38,473 bases of DNA from Pelotomaculum sp. UBA1371 (GTDB lineage: Bacteria; Bacillota; Desulfotomaculia; Desulfotomaculales; Pelotomaculaceae): positions 1-38,473 of the forward strand of contig DBRJ01000054.1 in assembly GCA_002305915.1 (NCBI GenBank), given 5' to 3'. The position numbers and the translations under genes were made by a program. The notes under the pieces are model-generated. The model was given only the letters and a program-made list of their open reading frames with translations. It did not search any database and was not told the origin of the DNA. This document shows positions 32,096 through 38,473 of this stretch, piece after piece (position 1 is the stretch's first letter; each line of letters begins with the position of its first letter).

Positions 32096-32510
32096 CTTTG
32101 TCCCCTCCCAGTATAACCAGCTCCAGGGCGCCTGTGGGGCAGTACCTGACACAGGCGGGATCACCGCCGCAGAGGTCGCATTTGCGGGCAATACCCGCCT
32201 GCTTGTCCATAACAATTGCGCAAACCGGGCAGGCTTCGGCACACAAACCGCAGCCGGTGCATTTCGCCCGGTCAATAAGTACGGCGCCGCTATCCTCCTG
32301 GCGGTAAACGGCCTCCACAGGGCAGACCTTGAGGCAAAAAGCATTCCGGCACTGGGCGCAAACAACGGGCCGGTAAACAAGCCCGTGTTTTTCCAGGTTT
32401 AATAGCGCCAGGCGCGGGTTTGTCCCGCCGGTCTTTTTTTCAGAACAAATCATCCGGCAAATATTACAGCCGCTGCACAGGTCAAAATTGCTGTAGATCA
32501 CAGCGCGCAC
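32088..32510 (-). CDS. Four-cluster ferredoxin (DmsB/HycB-like), AOR partner
   Basis: This 140-aa protein has four [4Fe-4S] cysteine motifs: LCSGCNICRMIC, VVCAQCRNAFCLKVCP, KCTGCGLCAEACP and KCDLCGGDPACVRYCP. It is the electron-transfer protein commonly encoded next to AOR. GTG 32510 has GGGGGG 7 nt upstream, so the ATG at 32525, which lies on that site, is not used. It is followed by AOR with an 8-nt overlap, which implies coupling. Confidence 0.92.
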   Translation of the reverse strand: MRAVIYSNFDLCSGCNICRMICSEKKTGGTNPRLALLNLEKHGLVYRPVVCAQCRNAFCLKVCPVEAVYRQEDSGAVLIDRAKCTGCGLCAEACPVCAIVMDKQAGIARKCDLCGGDPACVRYCPTGALELVILGGDKDE

Positions 32511-32541
32511 GCAACAACCCCCCATCTGTTTAAACCTGATT

Positions 32542-33732
32542 TTAGTCCATGTCGAAGCAGCGCAGGTAGATTTGCTGATAGCCTTTTACGTCGATATCCC
32601 GGGGATTGCCGGTAGTTTGCGGGTCCTTGTACGCTTCTTCGGCCAGCCTGGGAATCAAGTCGGGGGAAACACCCTGTTCTTCCAGGGAAGGTATTTCCAG
32701 TTCCTCCACCAGTTCGTAGATGTATTCCACAGCAGCCAGGGAAGCCCGCTCCAGTGACATCCCGTGGGTGTTAATTCCCAGGGCCTGGGCAATCCGGGCA
32801 TATTTTTCAGGTTCACCCATCCAGTTATATTCCATCACCGGGGCCAGGGTTGCCGCTACGGCCGGTCCGTGGGCCACCGGAACAATGCCGCCCAGGGTTT
32901 GGGTCATGGCATGTACGGCCCCGGCGCTTTCACTGCCGTAGGACAGGCCGGCCATCAGGGCGGCCATGGCCATACCGTAGCGTGCCTCAATGTCGCTGCC
33001 GTTGGCAAAGGCGCGGCGCAGGTATTTGGCGCAGTATTCTATAGCCAGCAGTGCCACGGCGTCGGTAACAGGCTGCGCGTAATGACAGGTGTAGCACTCG
33101 ATGGCATGGCAGAGAGCGTCCATACCGGTCCCCGCAGTTACCAAAGGGGGCATGGAGACATGTAATTCCGGGTCCACAACAGCCAAATGAGCTGCAATCA
33201 AGGGGCCGCCCACATTAAACTTGTACTCCCTGGCAGGGTCGGTGATAACCGCCCACTGGGTTACTTCGCTGCCGGTCCCGGCCGTGGTGGGTATGGTAGT
33301 CAATTTTGGAATACGTTTGGTGAGTTCCTTTTTCCCCTCTGCGCACTCGTAATTAAGAACCGGCTCGCCGTGGGCAATTTCCACGCCGGCTGCCTTGGCA
33401 GTATCCATGGAACTGCCGCCTCCCACAGCAATTAAACCGTCACAATTTTCTTTCAGGTACATCTCAGTGGCGCCGGCCACGCAGTCAAGGGGAGGGTTGG
33501 CCACAACACAGTCGTAAACAGCACAGGTAAGTCCCGCTTCTTTCAAACTTGCTGTTACCGGCTCAAGCAAGCCCGCCTTTACTACCCCCGTGTCGGTCAC
33601 GATAAGCGGTTTTGAGACCCCGAGTTTTTTTTGCTCTTCCCCCAGAAGCCTGATAATTCCAATACCATTTTTCATTACTGTGGGAACCTCAAAACTTTTG
33701 GACCTGTGCATTCTTTCAAAACGCATAAACAT
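32542..33732 (-). CDS. Iron-containing alcohol dehydrogenase
   Basis: This 396-aa group III (Fe-dependent) alcohol dehydrogenase has GLIAVGGGSSMDTAKAAGV (NAD(P) binding), TTIPTTAGTGSEVTQWAVI, and metal ligands in GMDALCHAIE (Asp, His) and AVHAMTQTLGG with VPVAHGPA (His, His). ATG 33732 has AGGAGG 7 nt upstream. It is the first gene of the AOR operon, 31 nt before the ferredoxin gene, which supports aldehyde-alcohol coupling. Confidence 0.95.
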   Translation of the reverse strand: MFMRFERMHRSKSFEVPTVMKNGIGIIRLLGEEQKKLGVSKPLIVTDTGVVKAGLLEPVTASLKEAGLTCAVYDCVVANPPLDCVAGATEMYLKENCDGLIAVGGGSSMDTAKAAGVEIAHGEPVLNYECAEGKKELTKRIPKLTTIPTTAGTGSEVTQWAVITDPAREYKFNVGGPLIAAHLAVVDPELHVSMPPLVTAGTGMDALCHAIECYTCHYAQPVTDAVALLAIEYCAKYLRRAFANGSDIEARYGMAMAALMAGLSYGSESAGAVHAMTQTLGGIVPVAHGPAVAATLAPVMEYNWMGEPEKYARIAQALGINTHGMSLERASLAAVEYIYELVEELEIPSLEEQGVSPDLIPRLAEEAYKDPQTTGNPRDIDVKGYQQIYLRCFDMD

Positions 33733-33918
33733 CTGTCATCCTCCTCTACTTGATAAATTAATATAAAAGACAAAATGTTTGATGAGCAAACCATTTGTCC
33801 AAGTTTAATCTGTTATGGTTTGTCATTCTCCGTTTTTATCCCGCCTGTCAATCATAAACTGCATTTTCCGGAATTGTCCAATTACGTTTGATTAGGATAA
33901 AAATCTTTATTATTTGTT

Positions 33919-33948
33919 ATTATACACCATACAACTTTATATTGTTAA
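33919..33948 (-). promoter_or_regulatory. SigA-like promoter of the Fe-ADH/AOR operon
   Basis: Minus strand: TTAACA, 18 nt and a consensus TATAAT. The -35 lies inside the left arm of the 54-bp palindrome at 33932-33985. Confidence 0.55.
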
Positions 33949-33985
33949 ATAAGTTGCTAGCAACTTATTTAACAATATAAAGTTG
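33932..33985. repeat. Perfect 54-bp palindrome between divergent operons
   Basis: Two 27-bp arms are exactly inverted about 33958/33959. Inside, CAACTT and AAGTTG half-sites form two modules: CAACTT-13 nt-AAGTTG, a CTAG centre, then CAACTT-13 nt-AAGTTG. The sequence is AT-rich. It lies over or beside the -35 boxes of both divergent promoters, so an operator is more likely than a terminator, but a role as hairpin RNA is not excluded. Confidence 0.9.
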
Positions 33986-34011
33986 ACAGTAGATAAAAGA
34001 CGGTATAAAAT
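33983..34011 (+). promoter_or_regulatory. SigA-like promoter of the NTase-permease-phosphoesterase operon
   Basis: Consensus TTGACA, 17 nt and TAAAAT predict transcription to the right from near 34018. The first half of the -35 is also the end of the palindrome. Confidence 0.55.
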
Positions 34012-34308
34012 TTTTAATAAACAGTACTGCTTAATTTTTCTACCGGATATGTTGAGCTGTCAATTCTATACAGCTCTGACTATTCACCCTGCTAATGTTT
34101 TGAGCTACGGAGACATTAAGGCAAGTTGACGCTGGATCGGTGAGCCGGATGAATACGTCGGCAGCAGATCTTCCCTGGAGAACAGCAGTTTTTTTAAAGC
34201 ATCTTCTCTTGGAGTCCAAATCATCACGACTATACTTTTTTACAGTTCATAGTTCATAACTGTCTAACTAATCTAATGAAAAACCATTAAGAAAGTAAGG
34301 TGTAAAAC
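34012..34308 (+). other. Long leader of the NTase operon, unidentified
   Basis: This stretch holds no gene. It has a GAGCTGT/ACAGCTC hairpin at 34054-34076 and a GCCG/CGGC pairing near 34145-34165, with CAGCAGTTTTTTT at about 34183-34195. I cannot match it to a known riboswitch. The ribosome site before 34309 is weak (AAGG). Confidence 0.35.
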
Positions 34309-35058
34309 ATGGGTTCCAGAATTATTAGCGAACCGGTTGAAGAAGCGTTACGTTTGATTGAAGAAGCGGAAAGGCAGAACATTATCCTGCGCGCACTGGG
34401 TGGTGTAGCAGTTAAGCTGCACACAGAAAGGGAGCCGGAAATATTTAAAAGAGATTACTCCGACATTGATTTGGTGGTGGATAAAGACAGCGGGCCTAAA
34501 GTTGCAAATTTCCTTAAACAGATGGGGTACGAGCCCAATGTCTCTTTTAATACATACAACGGTCATGAAAGACAGTTGTACTACGACCTTGAGAATCAGC
34601 GGCAGTTGGATATCTTTGTTGGAGATTTCCGAATGTGCCACTACATCCCTCTTAATAACCGCCTGCTGGTAGAGCCCTACACCATCCCCAGGGCTGAACT
34701 CCTCTTAACGAAAATCCAGATTGTACAAATGAATCACAAGGATATCATTGACCTCAGCACCTTAATGCTTAATAACGAGATAACTGAAGATGACAGTGCT
34801 ATCAACTATTTGCAGATAGCCGGTCTCTGCAGCAATGACTGGGGACTTTATAAAACTTTTTCTCTTAACGTCGAAAGACTGGTTAAGATACTGCCGGAAT
34901 TTAAACTGGAAGGAGAAGATACGGATAGTGTGGTCGGCAGGTTTCTCCACCTAGTCAACAAAGTAGAAAAAGCCCCGAAAAAGTTAAAGTGGAAGATGAG
35001 GTCAATGGTAGGCGAAAAGGTACCCTGGTATGAACTGCCGGAGGAGGTGCATAGGTAG
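34309..35058 (+). CDS. Nucleotidyltransferase-fold protein
   Basis: This 249-aa protein has an NT-fold core: LGGVAVKLH (residues 30-38, Gly-Gly near the nucleotide) and YSDIDLVVDK (Asp52 and Asp54, the DxD metal pair), then QLDIFVG (third acidic position). Helical C-terminal sequence follows. It resembles AbiEii/MNT-like nucleotidyltransferases found as defence, antitoxin or antibiotic-modifying enzymes, but I cannot assign the substrate. ATG 34309. It is the first gene of a three-gene plus-strand unit and follows the next gene by only 37 nt. Confidence 0.8.
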   Translation: MGSRIISEPVEEALRLIEEAERQNIILRALGGVAVKLHTEREPEIFKRDYSDIDLVVDKDSGPKVANFLKQMGYEPNVSFNTYNGHERQLYYDLENQRQLDIFVGDFRMCHYIPLNNRLLVEPYTIPRAELLLTKIQIVQMNHKDIIDLSTLMLNNEITEDDSAINYLQIAGLCSNDWGLYKTFSLNVERLVKILPEFKLEGEDTDSVVGRFLHLVNKVEKAPKKLKWKMRSMVGEKVPWYELPEEVHR

Positions 35059-35095
35059 GGCAGTGACATAATTCTCTTGGAGGTGTGATAAAAAT

Positions 35096-36718
35096 TTGAG
35101 GAACGACAACCTGTTTGTTAGAAATGCCACCGGCCTGGTCAGGTCGTGGTCAGTATTTGATGCGTTTATTTACGCTTTTTTTTCCATTAACCTGGTAACA
35201 CTCGGCTTTTATATTTTTAGCTTTTCGGTGTGGCTGCCGGATGCGCACATGATTCCGGCAATGATTATCGCTGCTATCTTTCTAATTTTTATGATCGTTG
35301 TCTACGCTTCGATGATTTCTATAATACCCCGTTCCGGAGGGGATTATATCTGGCAAAGCAGGATCCTGGGCAGCGGGATCGGTTTTGTTGTTGCCTTTAC
35401 CGGCTGGGTGGTGATCCTCTGGCACTGGGTGCCCCTGTACGGCACCATGCTTTGCTGGAATGTTTACCAGCCGTTCCTGGCCATACTCAGTGAAATATCC
35501 GGCAGCGAAAGTTTTGTCAACGCCGCCCTGTGGCTTAATACCCAGGCCGGGGTTCTATTCTGCTGCGTTTCCGTTATTGTACTGGCCTCTATTATTATCA
35601 GCTTCGGTATGAGATGGTACGCCCGCTTCCAAAAATTTTGTTTTTTTGTTGCAATTGGGGGCTTTATCTTAATGCTGGCGTTGCTGCTGTTAAAAACCAA
35701 CGCCCAGTTTATAGCCGGCTTCAACCACTATGTGTCCAGCATTTTTGGCGGTGACAGCGTCAATGCCTACCAGCAGATCCTGACCCAGACCGCTGCGGAC
35801 GGATATACGCCGGTGGCCTGGTCGAATATGGCCATTATCCCCAGCCTGGCTCTGATCCCCATGCTGCTGTTCTGGAACATGTGGGCCAACTGGGGAGCAA
35901 CCCTCTACGGCGAAATCAGGGGGGCCGGCGAATTTCGCCGCAACCTTACAGGTATGGTTTCCGCCCTGATTGGTGTTACCGTTCTGGCCATAATTTTCTT
36001 CGCCATCCTGAACAAGAGTGTCGGATGGGAATGGTTCCACGCCGCCAACTACGCTTTTTATATGGGCGACTCGCCGCTGCCGATATTCCCGTATCCCGCC
36101 TTGCTGGCCAGCTTCCTTACCGACAGCGCGCTGCTGCAGCTCATTCTGATTGTGGCCATGAGCGCCTGGTTTTTCGGTTGGTGCGGTACGGTTTTCCTCT
36201 CCTCCACCCGGGTCATTTTCGCCGCAGCCTTCGACCGGCTGCTGCCCGAATGGATCTCCAGGGTTTCACCCAAAACCAGGAGCCCCATCAACGCCCTGAT
36301 GGTGATGGCGGTGCCGTCTTTAATCGTCAGTACGATTTACGCCTATTCTGAATCGTTTGTGGAATGGACCCTGGCCACCACCCTGGTTATTTCCGTGACC
36401 TATGTTTTCACGGCTATTGCCGCCGTCATCCTGCCGTATAAGCACAAGGAAATGTATGAATCGTCTCCCGTGGCCAAATACAAGGTACTGGGAATACCTC
36501 TGATCACAATTTGCGGGGTTGTCTTCCTGGCCTTTATGGCCTGGGTGTTTAAAGCCTGGCTGATTGAGGATGTATACGGGCTGGCCAACGTCAAGTCGTA
36601 TATGTACATGGGTGTCTTATATCTTATCTCGCTGATAGTCTATATTTCGGCCAAGGGGCTGCGCAAAAAGCAGGGTATCGACCTTGAAAAGATCTACGGG
36701 GAAATTCCTGTGGAATAG
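35096..36718 (+). CDS. APC-superfamily amino-acid permease
   Basis: This 540-aa membrane protein has about 12-14 hydrophobic segments and an APC-like organisation: ISIIPRSGGDYIWQSRILGS near TM2, then FGWCGTVFLSSTRVIFAAAFDR, LLPEWISRVSPKTRSPINAL, matching amino-acid permease loops. It may import an amino acid or a related compound. TTG 35096 has GGAGGTG about 10 nt upstream. It follows the nucleotidyltransferase by 37 nt and precedes the phosphoesterase by 31 nt. Confidence 0.88.
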   Translation: MRNDNLFVRNATGLVRSWSVFDAFIYAFFSINLVTLGFYIFSFSVWLPDAHMIPAMIIAAIFLIFMIVVYASMISIIPRSGGDYIWQSRILGSGIGFVVAFTGWVVILWHWVPLYGTMLCWNVYQPFLAILSEISGSESFVNAALWLNTQAGVLFCCVSVIVLASIIISFGMRWYARFQKFCFFVAIGGFILMLALLLLKTNAQFIAGFNHYVSSIFGGDSVNAYQQILTQTAADGYTPVAWSNMAIIPSLALIPMLLFWNMWANWGATLYGEIRGAGEFRRNLTGMVSALIGVTVLAIIFFAILNKSVGWEWFHAANYAFYMGDSPLPIFPYPALLASFLTDSALLQLILIVAMSAWFFGWCGTVFLSSTRVIFAAAFDRLLPEWISRVSPKTRSPINALMVMAVPSLIVSTIYAYSESFVEWTLATTLVISVTYVFTAIAAVILPYKHKEMYESSPVAKYKVLGIPLITICGVVFLAFMAWVFKAWLIEDVYGLANVKSYMYMGVLYLISLIVYISAKGLRKKQGIDLEKIYGEIPVE

Positions 36719-36749
36719 CTAGTTTACTAAAAAGAGAGTTGGTTGTATA

Positions 36750-37685
36750 GTGATTGTATTTTTTGCCACCGATGTTCATGGGTCCGATGTTTGCTGGAAA
36801 AAGTTTATTAACGCCGGGAAGTATTACCGGTCCGAAGTCCTGATCCTGGGCGGGGACATGACGGGGAAAGCCATTATCCCGTTTATCAAACTAAAGGACG
36901 GCTTTCACTTTGATTTTATGGAAAATAAACAGATTTTACAATCAGAAGAAGAAGTGAGCCAGGCTGAAAAAATGATTGCGGATAAAGGGTATTATCCGGT
37001 GCGCTTTACACCGGAAGAGATTGACTATTACAGGGAACACCCCGAAGAGCGCGAGGCGCTCTTTACCCAAAAAGCCCTGAAGCGCCTCGAGGACTGGCTC
37101 GCTTTCGCCGAGAGCAAGCTGAAGGATACCGGGATCAAGGTATTCGTATGCCCGGGAAATGACGACATGTTTGAAATCGACGGTTTATTGAACCAGTCAC
37201 CGTACATAATCTCTGCGGAGGGACAGGCCTTTGACCTGGACGAAAACTGTCAGTTGATCAGTACCGGCTGGTGCAATCCCACGCCCTGGAATACCTTCAG
37301 GGAAGAGTCAGACAGTAAGCTGCTGGAGCGTTTAGAAAAAATGCTGCCCCTGGTCAGGGATTTCAGGCGTTTAATCTGCAACTTTCACGGCCCTCCTTAC
37401 AAATCCGGTTTGGATGACGCACCCGAACTGGACGAAAACCTGCGTCCCAAGTTTGCAGGTCAATCGCTGGTGCCCGTGGGCAGTAAAGCTGTACGCGACT
37501 TTATTTACCGCCATCAACCCATGCTGGGACTTTTCGGGCATATTCACGAAGCCAGGGGGACACAGCGCCTAAAGAAAACCATCGGCATAAACCCGGGCAG
37601 CTCTTACGAGCAGGGTTTGCTCCAGGGGGCCTTGATTGAGATTAATAAAAAAGGCGTGAGGAACTATTTGTTGACTTCCGGTTAA
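36750..37685 (+). CDS. Calcineurin-like metallophosphoesterase
   Basis: This 311-aa soluble phosphoesterase has the ordered metal motifs FATDVHGSD (Asp8, His10), LILGGDMTG, VCPGNDDMF, NFHGPPYK and LFGHIHEARG, all five blocks of the family. Its insert near residues 60-125 is longer than in small members. The substrate is unknown. GTG 36750 lacks a strong ribosome site. It ends the operon, and the terminator at 37802 lies further on. Confidence 0.88.
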   Translation: MIVFFATDVHGSDVCWKKFINAGKYYRSEVLILGGDMTGKAIIPFIKLKDGFHFDFMENKQILQSEEEVSQAEKMIADKGYYPVRFTPEEIDYYREHPEEREALFTQKALKRLEDWLAFAESKLKDTGIKVFVCPGNDDMFEIDGLLNQSPYIISAEGQAFDLDENCQLISTGWCNPTPWNTFREESDSKLLERLEKMLPLVRDFRRLICNFHGPPYKSGLDDAPELDENLRPKFAGQSLVPVGSKAVRDFIYRHQPMLGLFGHIHEARGTQRLKKTIGINPGSSYEQGLLQGALIEINKKGVRNYLLTSG

Positions 37686-37801
37686 TGAATTGCTTGATAC
37701 CTCTACCGGTCTCAAACCTTTAACAGTTTTAACTGCAATGCAGGCCGGCCGGACAGTCAGATCATAATACCAGTGAGGAAGATTATTTTAATAAATAACT
37801 G

Positions 37802-37837
37802 AAGGTAAAAGACCTCTCTCAAGAGGTCTTTTACCTT
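37802..37837. terminator. Bidirectional terminator with 16-bp perfect stem
   Basis: AAGGTAAAAGACCTCT pairs perfectly with AGAGGTCTTTTACCTT around a 4-nt CTCA loop. It lies between the convergent phosphoesterase and bofA genes. The gap 37686-37909 shows no gene. Confidence 0.9.
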
Positions 37838-37909
37838 ACGTTTCATATGCTCAAGGAGATAATTCCGTTTTTACCCATATATGTTTTATGAATTATTGCC
37901 CAAAAATAT

Positions 37910-38176
37910 TCAGCAAAGCAAAAAATAGTTCAATAGGACAAGCAGGACTACCCCCGGGAGCTGAAGGAGCCCGGCGGTGAGAATCGTCCACGGATTAACG
38001 GCAATGTGGAAGCCGAAGTAGCCGAACAGGGTGTTCAGGGCCACCAGCAGAAAGGCCCCCAGCATGGACCAGGCAGCCAGGCGAATTAGAAATCTCAAGG
38101 GGCGGAATAATACCGTTCCCATGAGGTAGAGTCCCAACAGTCCGGCCATTCCGATCAAGAACATCTTCCATTCCAA
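37910..38176 (-). CDS. bofA: BofA family inhibitor of pro-sigma-K processing
   Basis: This 88-aa protein is very hydrophobic, with about three segments. Residues 35-55 and 65-85 are membrane-like, and LNTLFGYFGFHIAVNPWT and GLLQLPGVVLLVLLNYFL match the BofA C-terminus. In Bacillus BofA with SpoIVFA holds back the SpoIVFB protease, delaying pro-sigma-K cleavage. TTG 38176 has GGAGG 9 nt upstream. Its neighbour is recR, as in Bacillus. A good SigE promoter precedes it. Confidence 0.93.
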   Translation of the reverse strand: MEWKMFLIGMAGLLGLYLMGTVLFRPLRFLIRLAAWSMLGAFLLVALNTLFGYFGFHIAVNPWTILTAGLLQLPGVVLLVLLNYFLLC

Positions 38177-38199
38177 GACGGAGCACCTCCCTTTGCTCC

Positions 38200-38227
38200 A
38201 TTATATGACATTGACTGGAAAATATTC
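38200..38227 (-). promoter_or_regulatory. SigE promoter of bofA
   Basis: Minus strand: GAATATT, 13 nt, CATATAAT, very near the SigE consensus (GHATATT, 13-14 nt, CATACANT). It begins directly after the recR stop codon. B. subtilis bofA is SigE-dependent. Confidence 0.8.
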
Positions 38228-38473
38228 CTATTTAATTTCCTGCCTGCCCTCCATTGCCTTGCTCAAGGTGACCTCGTCTGCGTATTCCAAATCGGCGCCC
38301 ACAGGCAGGCCGTGGGCAAGCCTGGTTACGCGAAGGTCAAGGTTCCGGAGCAGACCGGCCAGGTACAGGGCGGTGGCATCCCCTTCCACATTGGGATTGG
38401 TGGCCAGGATAACTTCTTTAACAGTTCCCCCATCCAGGCGCTGCAAGAGTCTCCGGATGTTCAACTGCTCCGG
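38228..38473 (-). CDS. recR: RecR recombination protein, C-terminal part (cut by window end)
   Basis: The last 81 codons or so of RecR are seen. The Toprim part includes VILATNPNVEGDATALYLAG and LRVTRLAHGLPVGADLEYAD, then EVTLSKAMEGR. The frame continues without break to base 38473. RecR acts in RecFOR gap repair. The usual neighbours ybaB and dnaX would lie just outside the window. Confidence 0.97.
   Translation of the reverse strand, partial: PEQLNIRRLLQRLDGGTVKEVILATNPNVEGDATALYLAGLLRNLDLRVTRLAHGLPVGADLEYADEVTLSKAMEGRQEIK

Noticed and set aside
32096..32380. N-terminal extension of AOR
   Set aside because: These 95 codons lie within the ferredoxin gene in another frame; AOR has a good ribosome site at 32095.
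1..38473. tRNA, rRNA, CRISPR, prophage or transposase genes
   Set aside because: I looked for cloverleaf ends, repeat-spacer patterns and transposase or integrase motifs and saw none.

Overview
The window looks like chromosomal DNA of an anaerobic, endospore-forming Firmicute. A Peptococcaceae-type organism (Pelotomaculum/Desulfotomaculum relatives) is the best guess. The reasons are the sporulation genes (yabG, bofA, csfB/gin, SipL-like DUF3794 proteins), the moderately GC-rich base composition, the frequent TTG/GTG starts with strong Shine-Dalgarno sites, and oxygen-sensitive ferredoxin enzymes (aldehyde ferredoxin oxidoreductase and a four-subunit 2-oxoacid oxidoreductase). The taxon is inferred from gene content, not from a marker search.

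The backbone, read on the minus strand from right to left, is the origin-proximal gene order known from Bacillus subtilis: recR (cut by the window end) - bofA - [insertion] - csfB/gin - Orn/Lys/Arg-type decarboxylase - tmk - holB - ricT(yaaT) - yabA - rsmI - abrB (opposite strand) - metG - tatD - yabE-like - ksgA - yabG. It carries insertions: a UPF0158 protein and cobO between tatD and yabE, a pirin between yabE and ksgA, and a YkuK-type protein and a glycosyltransferase between ksgA and yabG. rnmV, expected next to ksgA, is missing.

Region 1 (about 0.2-10.1 kb), beyond yabG, is an accessory and probably spore-related block. It holds a YdcZ-type membrane protein, two tandem paralogous small genes, a low-complexity protein, a YbaB paralogue, two DUF3794 proteins (one fused to a jelly-roll-like domain, one SipL-like with LysM), a double CAP-domain protein under a c-di-AMP riboswitch, a GX3-repeat protein, an orphan protein and a trypsin-like serine protease next to YabG. 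Several of these genes have SigE/SigK-like -10 boxes (CATANNNTA).

Region 2 (10.3-25.5 kb) is housekeeping: translation, rRNA modification, replication clamp loading, thymidylate kinase, the DnaA regulator YabA and the RicT signalling protein. metG has a clear T-box leader with an AUG specifier. Region 3 (25.7-33.7 kb) is an energy-metabolism island inserted between bofA and gin: Fe-alcohol dehydrogenase, polyferredoxin, tungsten-type aldehyde ferredoxin oxidoreductase, a MinD-like P-loop protein, then the alpha, beta, gamma and delta subunits of a 2-oxoacid:ferredoxin oxidoreductase. Together they could interconvert 2-oxoacids, acyl-CoA, acids, aldehydes and alcohols through ferredoxin. Region 4 (33.9-37.7 kb) begins with a perfect 54-bp palindrome flanked by divergent promoters, followed by a compact nucleotidyltransferase - APC permease - metallophosphoesterase operon of unknown role. 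Regions 3 and 4 hold the best candidates for something undescribed.
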